Positions 7,353 to 12,994 of a stretch of 12,994 nt of DNA are shown piece by piece (the stretch's first letter is position 1; every line of letters begins with the position of its first letter). The stretch lies in the NCBI GenBank assembly GCA_016839635.1, contig JAEOTV010000102.1:1-12994 (forward strand). Direction: 5' to 3'. The position numbers and the translations under genes were made by a program. The notes under the pieces are model-generated. The model saw nothing but the letters and a program-made list of their open reading frames with translations. It made no database searches and had not been told where the DNA came from. The stretch is from Promethearchaeota archaeon. Its GTDB lineage: Archaea > Asgardarchaeota > Lokiarchaeia > Sigynarchaeales > SOKP01.

Positions 7353-8066
7353 ATGTTTGAAAATTTCAGAATATACGCAAAGATTACGAATTTATGGGCA
7401 ATTGCTAGACGATACTTTGTAAATAATTTCTATGACGGTATGTTAACAGTCTTAGGTATTTTATTAGGGTTTTTTGTCATTATATTAAAGGAAGCTGAAC
7501 CAACAATAGACAGCCATCTTGTTATATTAACTGGTGTTGGGAGTTCTATTTCAATGTTCATTTCTGGTCTTACTGGTTCATATCTTTCAGAGAAAGCTGA
7601 GCAGAAAAAAATTAAAGAGGAATTAAAGAAGGCAATGGTAGTAGATATCAATGAGGAAGAAATAGACAGTGAAGAAAATACTGAAGATATCGAAGAGATT
7701 GAAAAAGCAATGTTGGTTAAAATAAATCAGAATGTAACTTTCAGATCAAAAATCAGATTAAAAAAAAGGAAGAAAAAAATTAAAACTCTTCAACAAAAAG
7801 CTGAGACTTTTACTAGTGTAATTGTTTCTTGCATAAATGGGGGGTCTCCATTTATAGGTGGATTAATACCTTTAATTCCTTTCTTCTGTGTGCCATCTGC
7901 TAATTTATTAATTTTCATTATATCCTTTTTTATAATTTTTACTTGTATAATTTTGCTTGGAGTCTTTTTAGGATTAGTCTCAAAAGAATCTATTATTAAA
8001 AATATACTTCAGATGACCTTTGCATTTTTTATAACGGTTTTAATTTCTATATTTTTGTTGGGTTAA
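7353..8066 (+). CDS. VIT1/CCC1-family metal ion transporter (second paralogue)
   Basis: The 237-residue protein is a diverged paralogue of the preceding gene: ARRYFVNNFYDGMLTVLGI (18-36) aligns with ARRKFFNNAFDGALTCAGI, SGLTGSYLSEKAEQKK (71-86) with SGLWGAFLSEEAERKK, and NGGSPFIGGLIPLIPFF (162-178) with the third helix. Asp28 is the equivalent of the VIT helix-1 aspartate. The loop between helices 2 and 3 (about 85-150) is longer and has an acidic first half (DINEEEIDSEENTEDIEEIEK) followed by a basic second half. It contains a short internal repeat, KKAMVVDIN at 92-100 and EKAMLVKIN at 117-125. The acidic stretch might bind metal as the VIT1 cytosolic domain does, but this is inference. ATG start without a clear Shine-Dalgarno sequence, 104 bp after the first paralogue, so a separate promoter is possible. 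Confidence 0.75.
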   Translation: MFENFRIYAKITNLWAIARRYFVNNFYDGMLTVLGILLGFFVIILKEAEPTIDSHLVILTGVGSSISMFISGLTGSYLSEKAEQKKIKEELKKAMVVDINEEEIDSEENTEDIEEIEKAMLVKINQNVTFRSKIRLKKRKKKIKTLQQKAETFTSVIVSCINGGSPFIGGLIPLIPFFCVPSANLLIFIISFFIIFTCIILLGVFLGLVSKESIIKNILQMTFAFFITVLISIFLLG

Positions 8067-8122
8067 TTATATATCACAAATTTTAATTTTTGATTTTCAT
8101 TTCTCTTTATAACAATAATATT

Positions 8123-8129
8123 GAAAGGA
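8123..8129 (+). promoter_or_regulatory. Ribosome-binding-like site deciding a TTG start
   Basis: GAAAGGA ends six bases before the TTG at 8136. An earlier in-frame TTG at 8121 is followed at once by TAA, so 8136 is the start of the activator gene. This agrees with the protein beginning KTFVGIDIGS, as its relatives do. Confidence 0.6.
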
Positions 8130-8135
8130 TAAACT

Positions 8136-8930
8136 TTGAAGACATTTGTAGGAATTGATATTGGTTCATTAGAGACTAAAGTTGTATTATTGAGAGACTC
8201 TGAATTATTAGATTTTCGAGTTAATCGATCAACCTTTGATTTTAAACGTGTAGGAAGCAATATGTTTAATGATCTATTGGATCAACACAATTTGAAAAGA
8301 AATGATGTATATGTTATGAGTACAGGATATGGGAGAAATACAGTGTCATTTGCGGATGATCGTATTACTGAAATCACGGCACATGCACGTGGAGTCCAGT
8401 ATTTCTTTCCAGAGGCTAATTCTGTTATAGACATTGGTGGTCAAGATAGTAAGGCTATCGTAATATCTAAGAAGACCGGTAGCGTAATTGATTTCCAAAT
8501 GAACGACAAGTGCGCAGCAGGAACAGGTCGTTTTATAGAAGTGATGGCTGGAGCTCTTGAAGTACCTATCGATGAAATTGGAGAATTAGCTCTTAAATCT
8601 AAGAATCCAGCTTCAATTAGTTCAACCTGCACTGTTTTTGCTGAGTCAGAGGTTATATCTCTTTTTGCAAAGGGTACAAATAAGGAAGATATAGCTGCGG
8701 GAATTCATAAATCAATTGCGAAGCGAGTCGCAGGGATGGCTAAACGTATAGGAGTCGCCCCTCTTTTAGTTTTTTGTGGGGGAGTCGCTAAAAATATAGC
8801 AGTTAAAAGTTTTTTAGAGCAAGAGTTAGGGTTTGATGTTGTCATTCCAGTACTTAACGGAACAAGCACAGCTCAGCTGACGGGAGCCATTGGAGCGGCA
8901 CTAATTGCAAAAGACCAAGATAAAAGCTGA
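8136..8930 (+). CDS. hgdC: 2-hydroxyacyl-CoA dehydratase / benzoyl-CoA reductase activator ATPase (HgdC-like, BadF/BadG family)
   Basis: This homodimeric [4Fe-4S] ATPase uses ATP hydrolysis to push a low-potential electron into its partner dehydratase. The 264 residues match the family length of about 260. Seen in order are the phosphate-1 motif FVGIDIGSLETKVVLL (4-19) of the acetate kinase/Hsp70 fold, DIGGQDSKAI (99-108), NDKCAAGTGRFIEVMA (123-138), SSTCTVFAESEVISL (162-176) and the adenosine motif VFCGGVAKN (212-220). Cys126 and Cys165 are the cluster ligands shared across the dimer; the known Acidaminococcus activator uses Cys127 and Cys166, an almost exact match. The start is TTG. The two dehydratase-type subunits follow after a 107-bp gap holding a terminator-like hairpin. 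The family is firm; which partner enzyme and substrate it serves is inferred from position. Confidence 0.95.
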   Translation: MKTFVGIDIGSLETKVVLLRDSELLDFRVNRSTFDFKRVGSNMFNDLLDQHNLKRNDVYVMSTGYGRNTVSFADDRITEITAHARGVQYFFPEANSVIDIGGQDSKAIVISKKTGSVIDFQMNDKCAAGTGRFIEVMAGALEVPIDEIGELALKSKNPASISSTCTVFAESEVISLFAKGTNKEDIAAGIHKSIAKRVAGMAKRIGVAPLLVFCGGVAKNIAVKSFLEQELGFDVVIPVLNGTSTAQLTGAIGAALIAKDQDKS

Positions 8931-8965
8931 TTTTTTTCAACTTTTCTTTTGAAATTTTAAGAATT

Positions 8966-9006
8966 GGTCAATTATGAAAAATTTTATGAATAATTGACCC
9001 TTTTTT
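8966..9006 (+). terminator. Hairpin with T-run between activator and dehydratase genes
   Basis: GGTCAATTAT (8966-8975) and its exact reverse complement ATAATTGACC (8990-8999) enclose a 14-base loop, and CTTTTTT follows directly at 9000-9006. This looks like a factor-independent terminator; in archaea the T-run alone can terminate. It might attenuate instead of ending transcription, because the next gene belongs to the same system and starts only 31 bases later. The same dyad could also be an operator. Confidence 0.5.
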
Positions 9007-9037
9007 GATTAATAATTCAAAAACGTAAAAAACTAAT

Positions 9038-10174
9038 ATGGATAATTTAGAGATTTTATCTGATTATGCATCTTTTTTAAGAGATAAAAAAGAAGAAGGA
9101 AAAAAAATTGTAGCATTTATTTCTCATGATAATATTCCTGAAGAATTGTTAGATGCTGCTGGTTTTGTTCCTTTAAGATTAATATTCGCCGGAAATGATG
9201 ATTTAATGGATGCTAGTCATGATTATTTGCCTCCTTCTACTTGTGCATTTGCTCAATCATGTATTGGGCTATTTTCTCTAAAGCCTAATCAATATAATTT
9301 TTTAGATTTGGTAGACTACTTTATTGTTTCAAATCATTGTGTAAGTGATATATGCGCTTCAGAAATTATAAGTAGATATTTTAATATTCAAAGATTGGAT
9401 TTTTATCTCTCTTACACAAAAAACGAAAATAGTCTCAAATATTTCAGACTAGAACTGACAAATTTAATTAAGCAATTAGAAGAAATTCAAGGTTCCCCTA
9501 TTGATAAGGAAGCTTTATTAAATAGTATTAAAAAATATAATAATTTCAAAAAAATCCTAAAAAAGATTAACGAATTACAAATTAAAGGTTCTATAAAACT
9601 CACACTTCTACACAAAGCAATGTTATTTGGTCCGGAGATAACATCCGAGTTAGAGGAATTTTATAATAATATTAACCAGAGTGAAAATCGATCTATAGAA
9701 AATTCGAAAGATATCTTATTGACAGGATGTTCTATATTTTTGAATGATTACTTAATTGATTTGATTGAAGAAGGGGGTGGAAATATAACCTTCTTTGATA
9801 CTTGGATTGGATTTAATTATTATTCTCAAATAATAGACGATACAATAATTAATTCATCCAGAGATCCCATAGATTTATTGATTCATCGATTCAAAAATAA
9901 TGTTTACGGAGATCATTCAGTACCAAATTTCTTAGAAAATAGAACAACTTTAATAAAAAACTATTACATTGAACACAAAAGTAAAACTGGGAGAAATCTA
10001 GGAGTTATTAATCATATCATTAAATTTTGCGACCATATGTCTATAATGTCAAGTCATTTGAAAAATCAGTTACAAAGTGAGGGGATTCAAGTAATGAACT
10101 TGGAAAGAGATTATTCAAGAGCAAATCGGGGACAATTAACAACTAGAATAGAAGCGTTTTTGGAGATGATGTAA
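9038..10174 (+). CDS. 2-hydroxyacyl-CoA dehydratase subunit, HgdB/HadC-like
   Basis: This is an iron-sulfur subunit of the HgdB/FldC/benzoyl-CoA reductase superfamily; its 378 residues match the small dehydratase subunit (about 380). N-terminal PEELLDAAGFVPLRL (34-48) is the typical substrate-domain start, STCAFAQSCIGLF (67-79) gives Cys69, IVSNHCVSDIC (96-106) gives Cys101, and INHIIKFCDHMS (324-335) gives Cys331. These three fit the conserved three-cysteine cluster ligation of such subunits, with the first two 32 residues apart. The C-terminus LERDYSRANRGQLTTRIEAFLEMM is the characteristic end of the family. ATG start without a strong ribosome-binding site; the stop is followed after two bases by the next subunit. 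Double-cubane proteins of the same superfamily are a possible alternative, but those are usually single-gene homodimers. Substrate unknown. Confidence 0.88.
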   Translation: MDNLEILSDYASFLRDKKEEGKKIVAFISHDNIPEELLDAAGFVPLRLIFAGNDDLMDASHDYLPPSTCAFAQSCIGLFSLKPNQYNFLDLVDYFIVSNHCVSDICASEIISRYFNIQRLDFYLSYTKNENSLKYFRLELTNLIKQLEEIQGSPIDKEALLNSIKKYNNFKKILKKINELQIKGSIKLTLLHKAMLFGPEITSELEEFYNNINQSENRSIENSKDILLTGCSIFLNDYLIDLIEEGGGNITFFDTWIGFNYYSQIIDDTIINSSRDPIDLLIHRFKNNVYGDHSVPNFLENRTTLIKNYYIEHKSKTGRNLGVINHIIKFCDHMSIMSSHLKNQLQSEGIQVMNLERDYSRANRGQLTTRIEAFLEMM

Positions 10175-10176
10175 GA

Positions 10177-11535
10177 ATGAGTTTAGTGGCGGATGAATTA
10201 ATTAGATTCTCTTCTGTTTTGAAAATAGCATTCAATTTTTTAAATGGAAGAGATTACTTAAAGAGAAAAAAATTTAGAGAAAAGAAGAAATTAATATCAA
10301 TAGGCCTTCCTTTTTCAGATTTAGTTTATAGTTTTCCAGATTTAATTCCAGTTTTTCCAATAAGGATGGAAAAATTTAAGATCAATAAGTATCTCACTTA
10401 TTTAGGTTCAGCTTCTGATCTATTCGGAATGAAACGTGTTTCTGATTTTCTTGGTTTTGTTAAGAATCTTGGAATAAAAGAGATCAGTCAAACAATAGAT
10501 AACATTATTGAAGATGTTATAGAAACAATAAATGAAAAATATAATCAAATGTATGAACTCGGCATGGAAAATGGTATTTCGAGTGATTTTTGTTATGGAA
10601 TTAAGTCTCTTTATGGAATGCACGTTTCTAAAGGAAAAAATTGTGATGCAAATCTCAATTTTACCATAAGATGTAGTGCTTGGAATAAATATTTAGAATC
10701 TATTAAAACAATTGGTAATCCTTCTAAACAAATTTGGATTGACATACCACCCAGAAATATAGGAAATTCATTAGAGCTTTTTGTTGATAATATATCTAAA
10801 GGATTAAATGAATTGGAACAAATAAGCAATTATGATTATAGTGATAATGCATTAAGAAATCATTTTCAAACAGCCAATCAAATTCGTCAATCTTATAAAA
10901 AAATAATCTATGAAATAAGTCCTTCTGATTTTTATCCGTGCAATCCCGCAACCTTTAGTGAGATTCTGGCATTATTAAACATAAGCTTCCATGATTATAA
11001 CTCCAATCCTGCTCGATTTAGAGATAATATATCTACTTTATTAATGGAAATGAAAGAGAGAATTGGGAATAGAATAGGTATGGATGTATCAAAAATGCCG
11101 AAAATTTTGGTTACGCCTATGTTTGGTGGTTGGGAACCAAAATGCCACGACATCATTTATGAATTAGGAGGCAGAGTTTTATATGGAGATTGGGATTTGT
11201 TATTATTTCTAGATGATATACCAATATCAAATAGATCAGATCCAATCGAAGCTTATGCTCAATATTTAATGAATGTGAACTCAAATGGGATTGGATGTGA
11301 TAATAACACTTTAACAGATTCCTATTTAAGATTAGCTAAGAATCTGAATGCTGATGGGCTTGTTTTTGTCCAATTATTTGGCTGTCATTCCATTTCCAAT
11401 TGCTTTACTATGTTAAAAGAAAAGATTCGTCGAGATTTAGAAATACCTAGTATTGCTATTAATTTCAATAAGATGGGTGAAAATGTAGAACAAATAAAAA
11501 CTCGTTTAGGAGCCTTTATGGAAATGTTTAAATAG
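10177..11535 (+). CDS. 2-hydroxyacyl-CoA dehydratase subunit, HgdA/HadB-like
   Basis: This 452-residue protein pairs with the preceding gene as the larger subunit of a heterodimeric dehydratase-type enzyme (HgdA is about 475). ISIGLPFSDLVYSFPDLIPVFPIRM (40-64) is the substrate-domain start; DFCYGIKSLYGM (137-148) gives Cys139, FTIRCSAWNKYL (162-173) gives Cys166 and QLFGCHSISNC (399-409) gives Cys403, the three likely cluster ligands. FNKMGENVEQIKTRLGAFMEMF closes it as in other family members. It also contains a longer insert near 60-130, rich in I, K and N. Its ATG follows the upstream stop by two bases, and GGAG at 10162-10165 inside the upstream gene can serve as ribosome-binding site, so the two subunits are translationally coupled. 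The order activator, small, large differs from hgdCAB of Acidaminococcus. Substrate unknown. Confidence 0.85.
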   Translation: MSLVADELIRFSSVLKIAFNFLNGRDYLKRKKFREKKKLISIGLPFSDLVYSFPDLIPVFPIRMEKFKINKYLTYLGSASDLFGMKRVSDFLGFVKNLGIKEISQTIDNIIEDVIETINEKYNQMYELGMENGISSDFCYGIKSLYGMHVSKGKNCDANLNFTIRCSAWNKYLESIKTIGNPSKQIWIDIPPRNIGNSLELFVDNISKGLNELEQISNYDYSDNALRNHFQTANQIRQSYKKIIYEISPSDFYPCNPATFSEILALLNISFHDYNSNPARFRDNISTLLMEMKERIGNRIGMDVSKMPKILVTPMFGGWEPKCHDIIYELGGRVLYGDWDLLLFLDDIPISNRSDPIEAYAQYLMNVNSNGIGCDNNTLTDSYLRLAKNLNADGLVFVQLFGCHSISNCFTMLKEKIRRDLEIPSIAINFNKMGENVEQIKTRLGAFMEMFK

Positions 11536-11601
11536 ATTTAACTCTCTCTGAATCGGAAAATCACTTGATAGATTGTTTGGTGACGCATTCTCCTAACAAA
11601 A

Positions 11602-11619
11602 ATTAACAAAATTGTTAAT
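11602..11619. promoter_or_regulatory. 18-bp dyad, candidate operator
   Basis: ATTAACAA and its reverse complement TTGTTAAT flank a two-base centre, three bases before the ATG at 11623. The size and symmetry are those of a binding site for a dimeric helix-turn-helix regulator. A hairpin here would also sequester the start region. AT-rich sequence makes chance dyads fairly common. Confidence 0.35.
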
Positions 11620-11622
11620 ATT

Positions 11623-11988
11623 ATGGAAAAAAACAGTTATAACAATTATAAATGTGATAAACTCTTCGTCTATGGTACATTACAACGTGGACAAGACCGA
11701 AATTATGTCCTTAAGGGATTAAAATATGAAAAAGCTACTCTATTGAATTATCGAAAACTAAAACCACATTCTTTGGGATTTCCATTTATTATTAAGGATA
11801 ATAATTCTATTGTTAAAGGAGAGGTTTATTACGGTGTTGGACAATCTCTCATTAATCAAATCGATATGATTGAAGAAGAGGGGAAATTATATAATAGAAT
11901 TTTGGTAAAAGTAAATTTAGAAGATGGAAGAGAAACAGAAGCCTATACATATTACCCATCAGAGATTTTAGTTAAAAATTATACATGA
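11623..11988 (+). CDS. Gamma-glutamylcyclotransferase-like (AIG2/GGCT fold) protein
   Basis: The 121 residues carry the diagnostic KLFVYGTLQRGQDRNYVLKG (13-32), with the YGTL substrate-binding loop of the GGCT/AIG2 family, PFIIKDNNSIVKGEVYYGV (54-72), equivalent to the xPGLxxxxxxVxGELY segment, and NQIDMIEEEGKLYNRILVKV (78-97), where relatives have LDxxEGxxxYxRxxV with a catalytic Glu. Here the acidic run is two residues longer, so Glu84 or Glu86 could be the catalytic one. YTYYP near 108-112 ends the barrel. Proteins of this fold cyclise gamma-glutamyl amines to 5-oxoproline or act in gamma-glutamylamine breakdown; many archaeal members have no known substrate. The stop overlaps an ATG of the next gene, and both are probably co-transcribed. 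It is soluble and cytosolic. Confidence 0.83.
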   Translation: MEKNSYNNYKCDKLFVYGTLQRGQDRNYVLKGLKYEKATLLNYRKLKPHSLGFPFIIKDNNSIVKGEVYYGVGQSLINQIDMIEEEGKLYNRILVKVNLEDGRETEAYTYYPSEILVKNYT

Positions 11989-11994
11989 ATCATT

Positions 11995-12000
11995 GGAGGA
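11995..12000 (+). promoter_or_regulatory. Shine-Dalgarno GGAGGA choosing the start at 12006
   Basis: GGAGGA, the strongest ribosome-binding sequence in the window, lies five bases before the ATG at 12006. A longer reading from the ATG at 11985, which overlaps the previous stop, would place this site inside the gene. The shorter start is therefore preferred. Confidence 0.65.
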
Positions 12001-12005
12001 TGTTA

Positions 12006-12737
12006 ATGAGTGAGGAAAATTCCCGGGAAAATGAGAAAAAAAACAAAGTAATTCTTATAGATAATTATTCTCGAGGTCTATCTACAGATAGAATAACACG
12101 AATAGAAAACATAATAAATAACTGTATAGCAGAAGTAAAGTTAACAACTATCCATTTTACTCAATTTAAAACAGAAATGGCTAAAGAGTATATGGGGATA
12201 ATTTTATCAGGTTCTGAATTAAATGTCTCTAGTTTTTATTATGACGAGAAATTAAAAAAAAAATTTAAACCTCAATTAGAATTAATTCAACGAACAAATA
12301 AAATCCCAATCCTTGCACTATGCTTTGGATTTCATTTAGTTGCTTTTGCATTTGGTACACAAATATGTAGAATGGGATTAATTGGTTTAGACGGGAGGAT
12401 AATTTTTATATTACTTAATAAAACAGACGAATTAATAACTGAAAAAAATATTCCCGTAAATGTCCATCATCTTGATTTTGTATCTCCAAATGATAGTAAA
12501 ATTCAAAAAAATTTTGAGATTATTGGTACTTCCCAAACAATGGGTTATAGAATGGTTCAATATATGAAACATCGCGAACAGCCTATTTTTGCTGTTCAAT
12601 TTCATCCAGAAACTCATAATCCTTATTATTTTCATCCCGACTTATTTGATGAGAGGATTGCAGAAAAAACTGGGATAATAGGAGAAAAAATTATTGAAAA
12701 CTTCATATGGATGTGTTCTTACACGAAAAACCAATAA
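12006..12737 (+). CDS. Class I glutamine amidotransferase-like protein
   Basis: The protein has 243 residues from the preferred ATG (250 if the in-frame ATG at 11985 is used). VILIDNYSRGLS (about 15-26) is the first strand, MGIILSGSELNVSSFYYDE (63-81) matches the GIILSGGPxSVYDE oxyanion region, PILALCFGFHLVAFAFGT (101-118) holds the nucleophile Cys106 in the elbow, and IFAVQFHPETHNP (194-206) holds His200 and Glu202 of the triad. The nucleophile elbow reads CFGFH where relatives have CxGHQ, so the triad is complete but the glutamine-binding residue is changed. GuaA amidotransferase, peptidase C26/gamma-glutamyl hydrolase and other stand-alone GATase1 proteins are all possible; none can be chosen safely. 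There is no synthetase domain. It is coupled to the GGCT-like gene upstream, suggesting work on gamma-glutamyl compounds. Confidence 0.82.
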   Translation: MSEENSRENEKKNKVILIDNYSRGLSTDRITRIENIINNCIAEVKLTTIHFTQFKTEMAKEYMGIILSGSELNVSSFYYDEKLKKKFKPQLELIQRTNKIPILALCFGFHLVAFAFGTQICRMGLIGLDGRIIFILLNKTDELITEKNIPVNVHHLDFVSPNDSKIQKNFEIIGTSQTMGYRMVQYMKHREQPIFAVQFHPETHNPYYFHPDLFDERIAEKTGIIGEKIIENFIWMCSYTKNQ

Positions 12738-12765
12738 ATGAATTTAATATAAATTCTCTCTTCCC

Positions 12766-12777
12766 AATATGCATATT
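12766..12777. repeat. Perfect 12-bp palindrome after the amidotransferase gene
   Basis: AATATGCATATT is self-complementary and lies 29 bases after the last stop, with A and T runs after it. It might be a protein-binding site or chance in this AT-rich tail. The rest of 12738-12994 shows no intact gene, RNA gene or strong repeat apart from the zinc-ribbon-like remnant. Confidence 0.2.
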
Positions 12778-12788
12778 AAAAGCATTTT

Positions 12789-12851
12789 TCATTTTTCCTT
12801 AGAAGGGAGCATCATACATCCACATTTTTCGCAGAATTCTAACTTTTTTAC
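12789..12851 (-). pseudogene. Remnant resembling the N-terminal zinc ribbon of archaeal TFS / RPB9
   Basis: Read on the minus strand this frame gives VKKLEFCEKCGCMMLPSKEK and then TGA. Archaeal transcription factor S starts very similarly, with M(K/E)FCPxCGxxMxPKKxG, including the CxxCG knuckle and the following hydrophobic-hydrophobic-Pro-x-Lys. There is no start codon before the motif (an in-frame TAA lies at 12854..12852, and the next codons are GTA AAA AAG TTA). Downstream of the TGA there is no recognisable second ribbon and the region runs into the amidotransferase gene on the other strand. A decayed fragment or partial duplicate is the best reading; a small expressed peptide is unlikely without a start codon. 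The match is short, so chance remains possible. Confidence 0.35.
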
Positions 12852-12994
12852 TTAGCTTTAATCTTACTTTTCTATGATATTAATCATTTTATTAAATATG
12901 GTTATTTATTTAAGTATTATCATTTTAGAATATTATAATTTCTTAATATTTAATTATTATAATAAATAAATTTAAATAAAATCTTGCTCTATAA

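Noticed and set aside
8063..8632. Minus-strand frames antisense to the start and middle of the activator gene
   Set aside because: The plus strand carries all BadF/BadG motifs, so these are shadows.
10420..10829. Minus-strand frames inside the large dehydratase subunit
   Set aside because: No motif, no start signal; fully covered by a conserved plus-strand gene.
11985..12005. Longer N-terminus of the amidotransferase starting at the ATGA overlap
   Set aside because: GGAGGA at 11995-12000 is ideally spaced for the ATG at 12006, and the extra residues match no family element; kept only as an alternative.
12432..12635. Minus-strand frame inside the amidotransferase gene as a possible continuation of the TFS-like remnant
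   Set aside because: It shows no zinc-ribbon cysteines and lies opposite the conserved His-Glu catalytic region of the amidotransferase.
12855..12994. AT-rich tail as a possible replication origin or repeat array
   Set aside because: Only simple A/T runs and very short repeats are visible, with no origin-recognition-like motif, regular spacing or CRISPR structure.

Overview
The window looks archaeal. It is very AT-rich (roughly a quarter to 30 % G+C by eye), is packed with genes, often uses TTG and GTG starts, has TATA-like boxes, and carries an A-type (V/A) ATP synthase operon with the short archaeal accessory subunits. A strongly reduced G+C together with A-type ATPase, VIT-type transporters and 2-hydroxyacyl-CoA dehydratase-like enzymes would fit an Asgard archaeon of the Loki-like group. 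That assignment is an inference from gene content only; no marker gene in the window settles it.

Minus strand, 6371 down to 1: a PhoU-like DUF47 protein, then, after a 122-bp gap with a candidate promoter and a perfect 12-bp inverted repeat, the ATP synthase operon in the order K (c ring), C (central-stalk cap), a short coiled-coil protein that I take as H, F, E, A, B. B runs off the left edge. Spacings are short or overlapping (28 nt, 45 nt, 1-nt overlap, 52 nt, 20-nt overlap, 4-nt overlap), so these genes are very probably one transcript. The large membrane subunit I (a) is not beside K in this window, and D would have to lie beyond position 1 or elsewhere.

Plus strand, 6592 to 8066: two tandem, diverged paralogues of the VIT1/CCC1 family of Fe/Mn transporters, transcribed away from the DUF47 gene. 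Both keep the membrane core but have different charged loops between helices 2 and 3.

Plus strand, 8136 to 11535: an activator plus two dehydratase-type iron-sulfur subunits of the 2-hydroxyglutaryl-CoA dehydratase / benzoyl-CoA reductase superfamily (HgdC-, HgdB- and HgdA-like). The activator has both cluster cysteines at almost the same positions as the Acidaminococcus protein. A hairpin with a T-run separates the activator from the other two. No CoA-transferase, acyl-CoA dehydrogenase or electron-transfer flavoprotein is in the window, so the substrate is open.

Plus strand, 11623 to 12737: a gamma-glutamylcyclotransferase-like protein coupled to a class I glutamine amidotransferase-like protein, preceded by an 18-bp dyad. 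Both families act on gamma-glutamyl or glutamine amide bonds, so a joint role is plausible but unproven. The last 257 bp hold no intact gene, but on the minus strand there is a short reading that looks like the first zinc ribbon of the archaeal transcription factor TFS, interrupted by a stop: a probable gene remnant.
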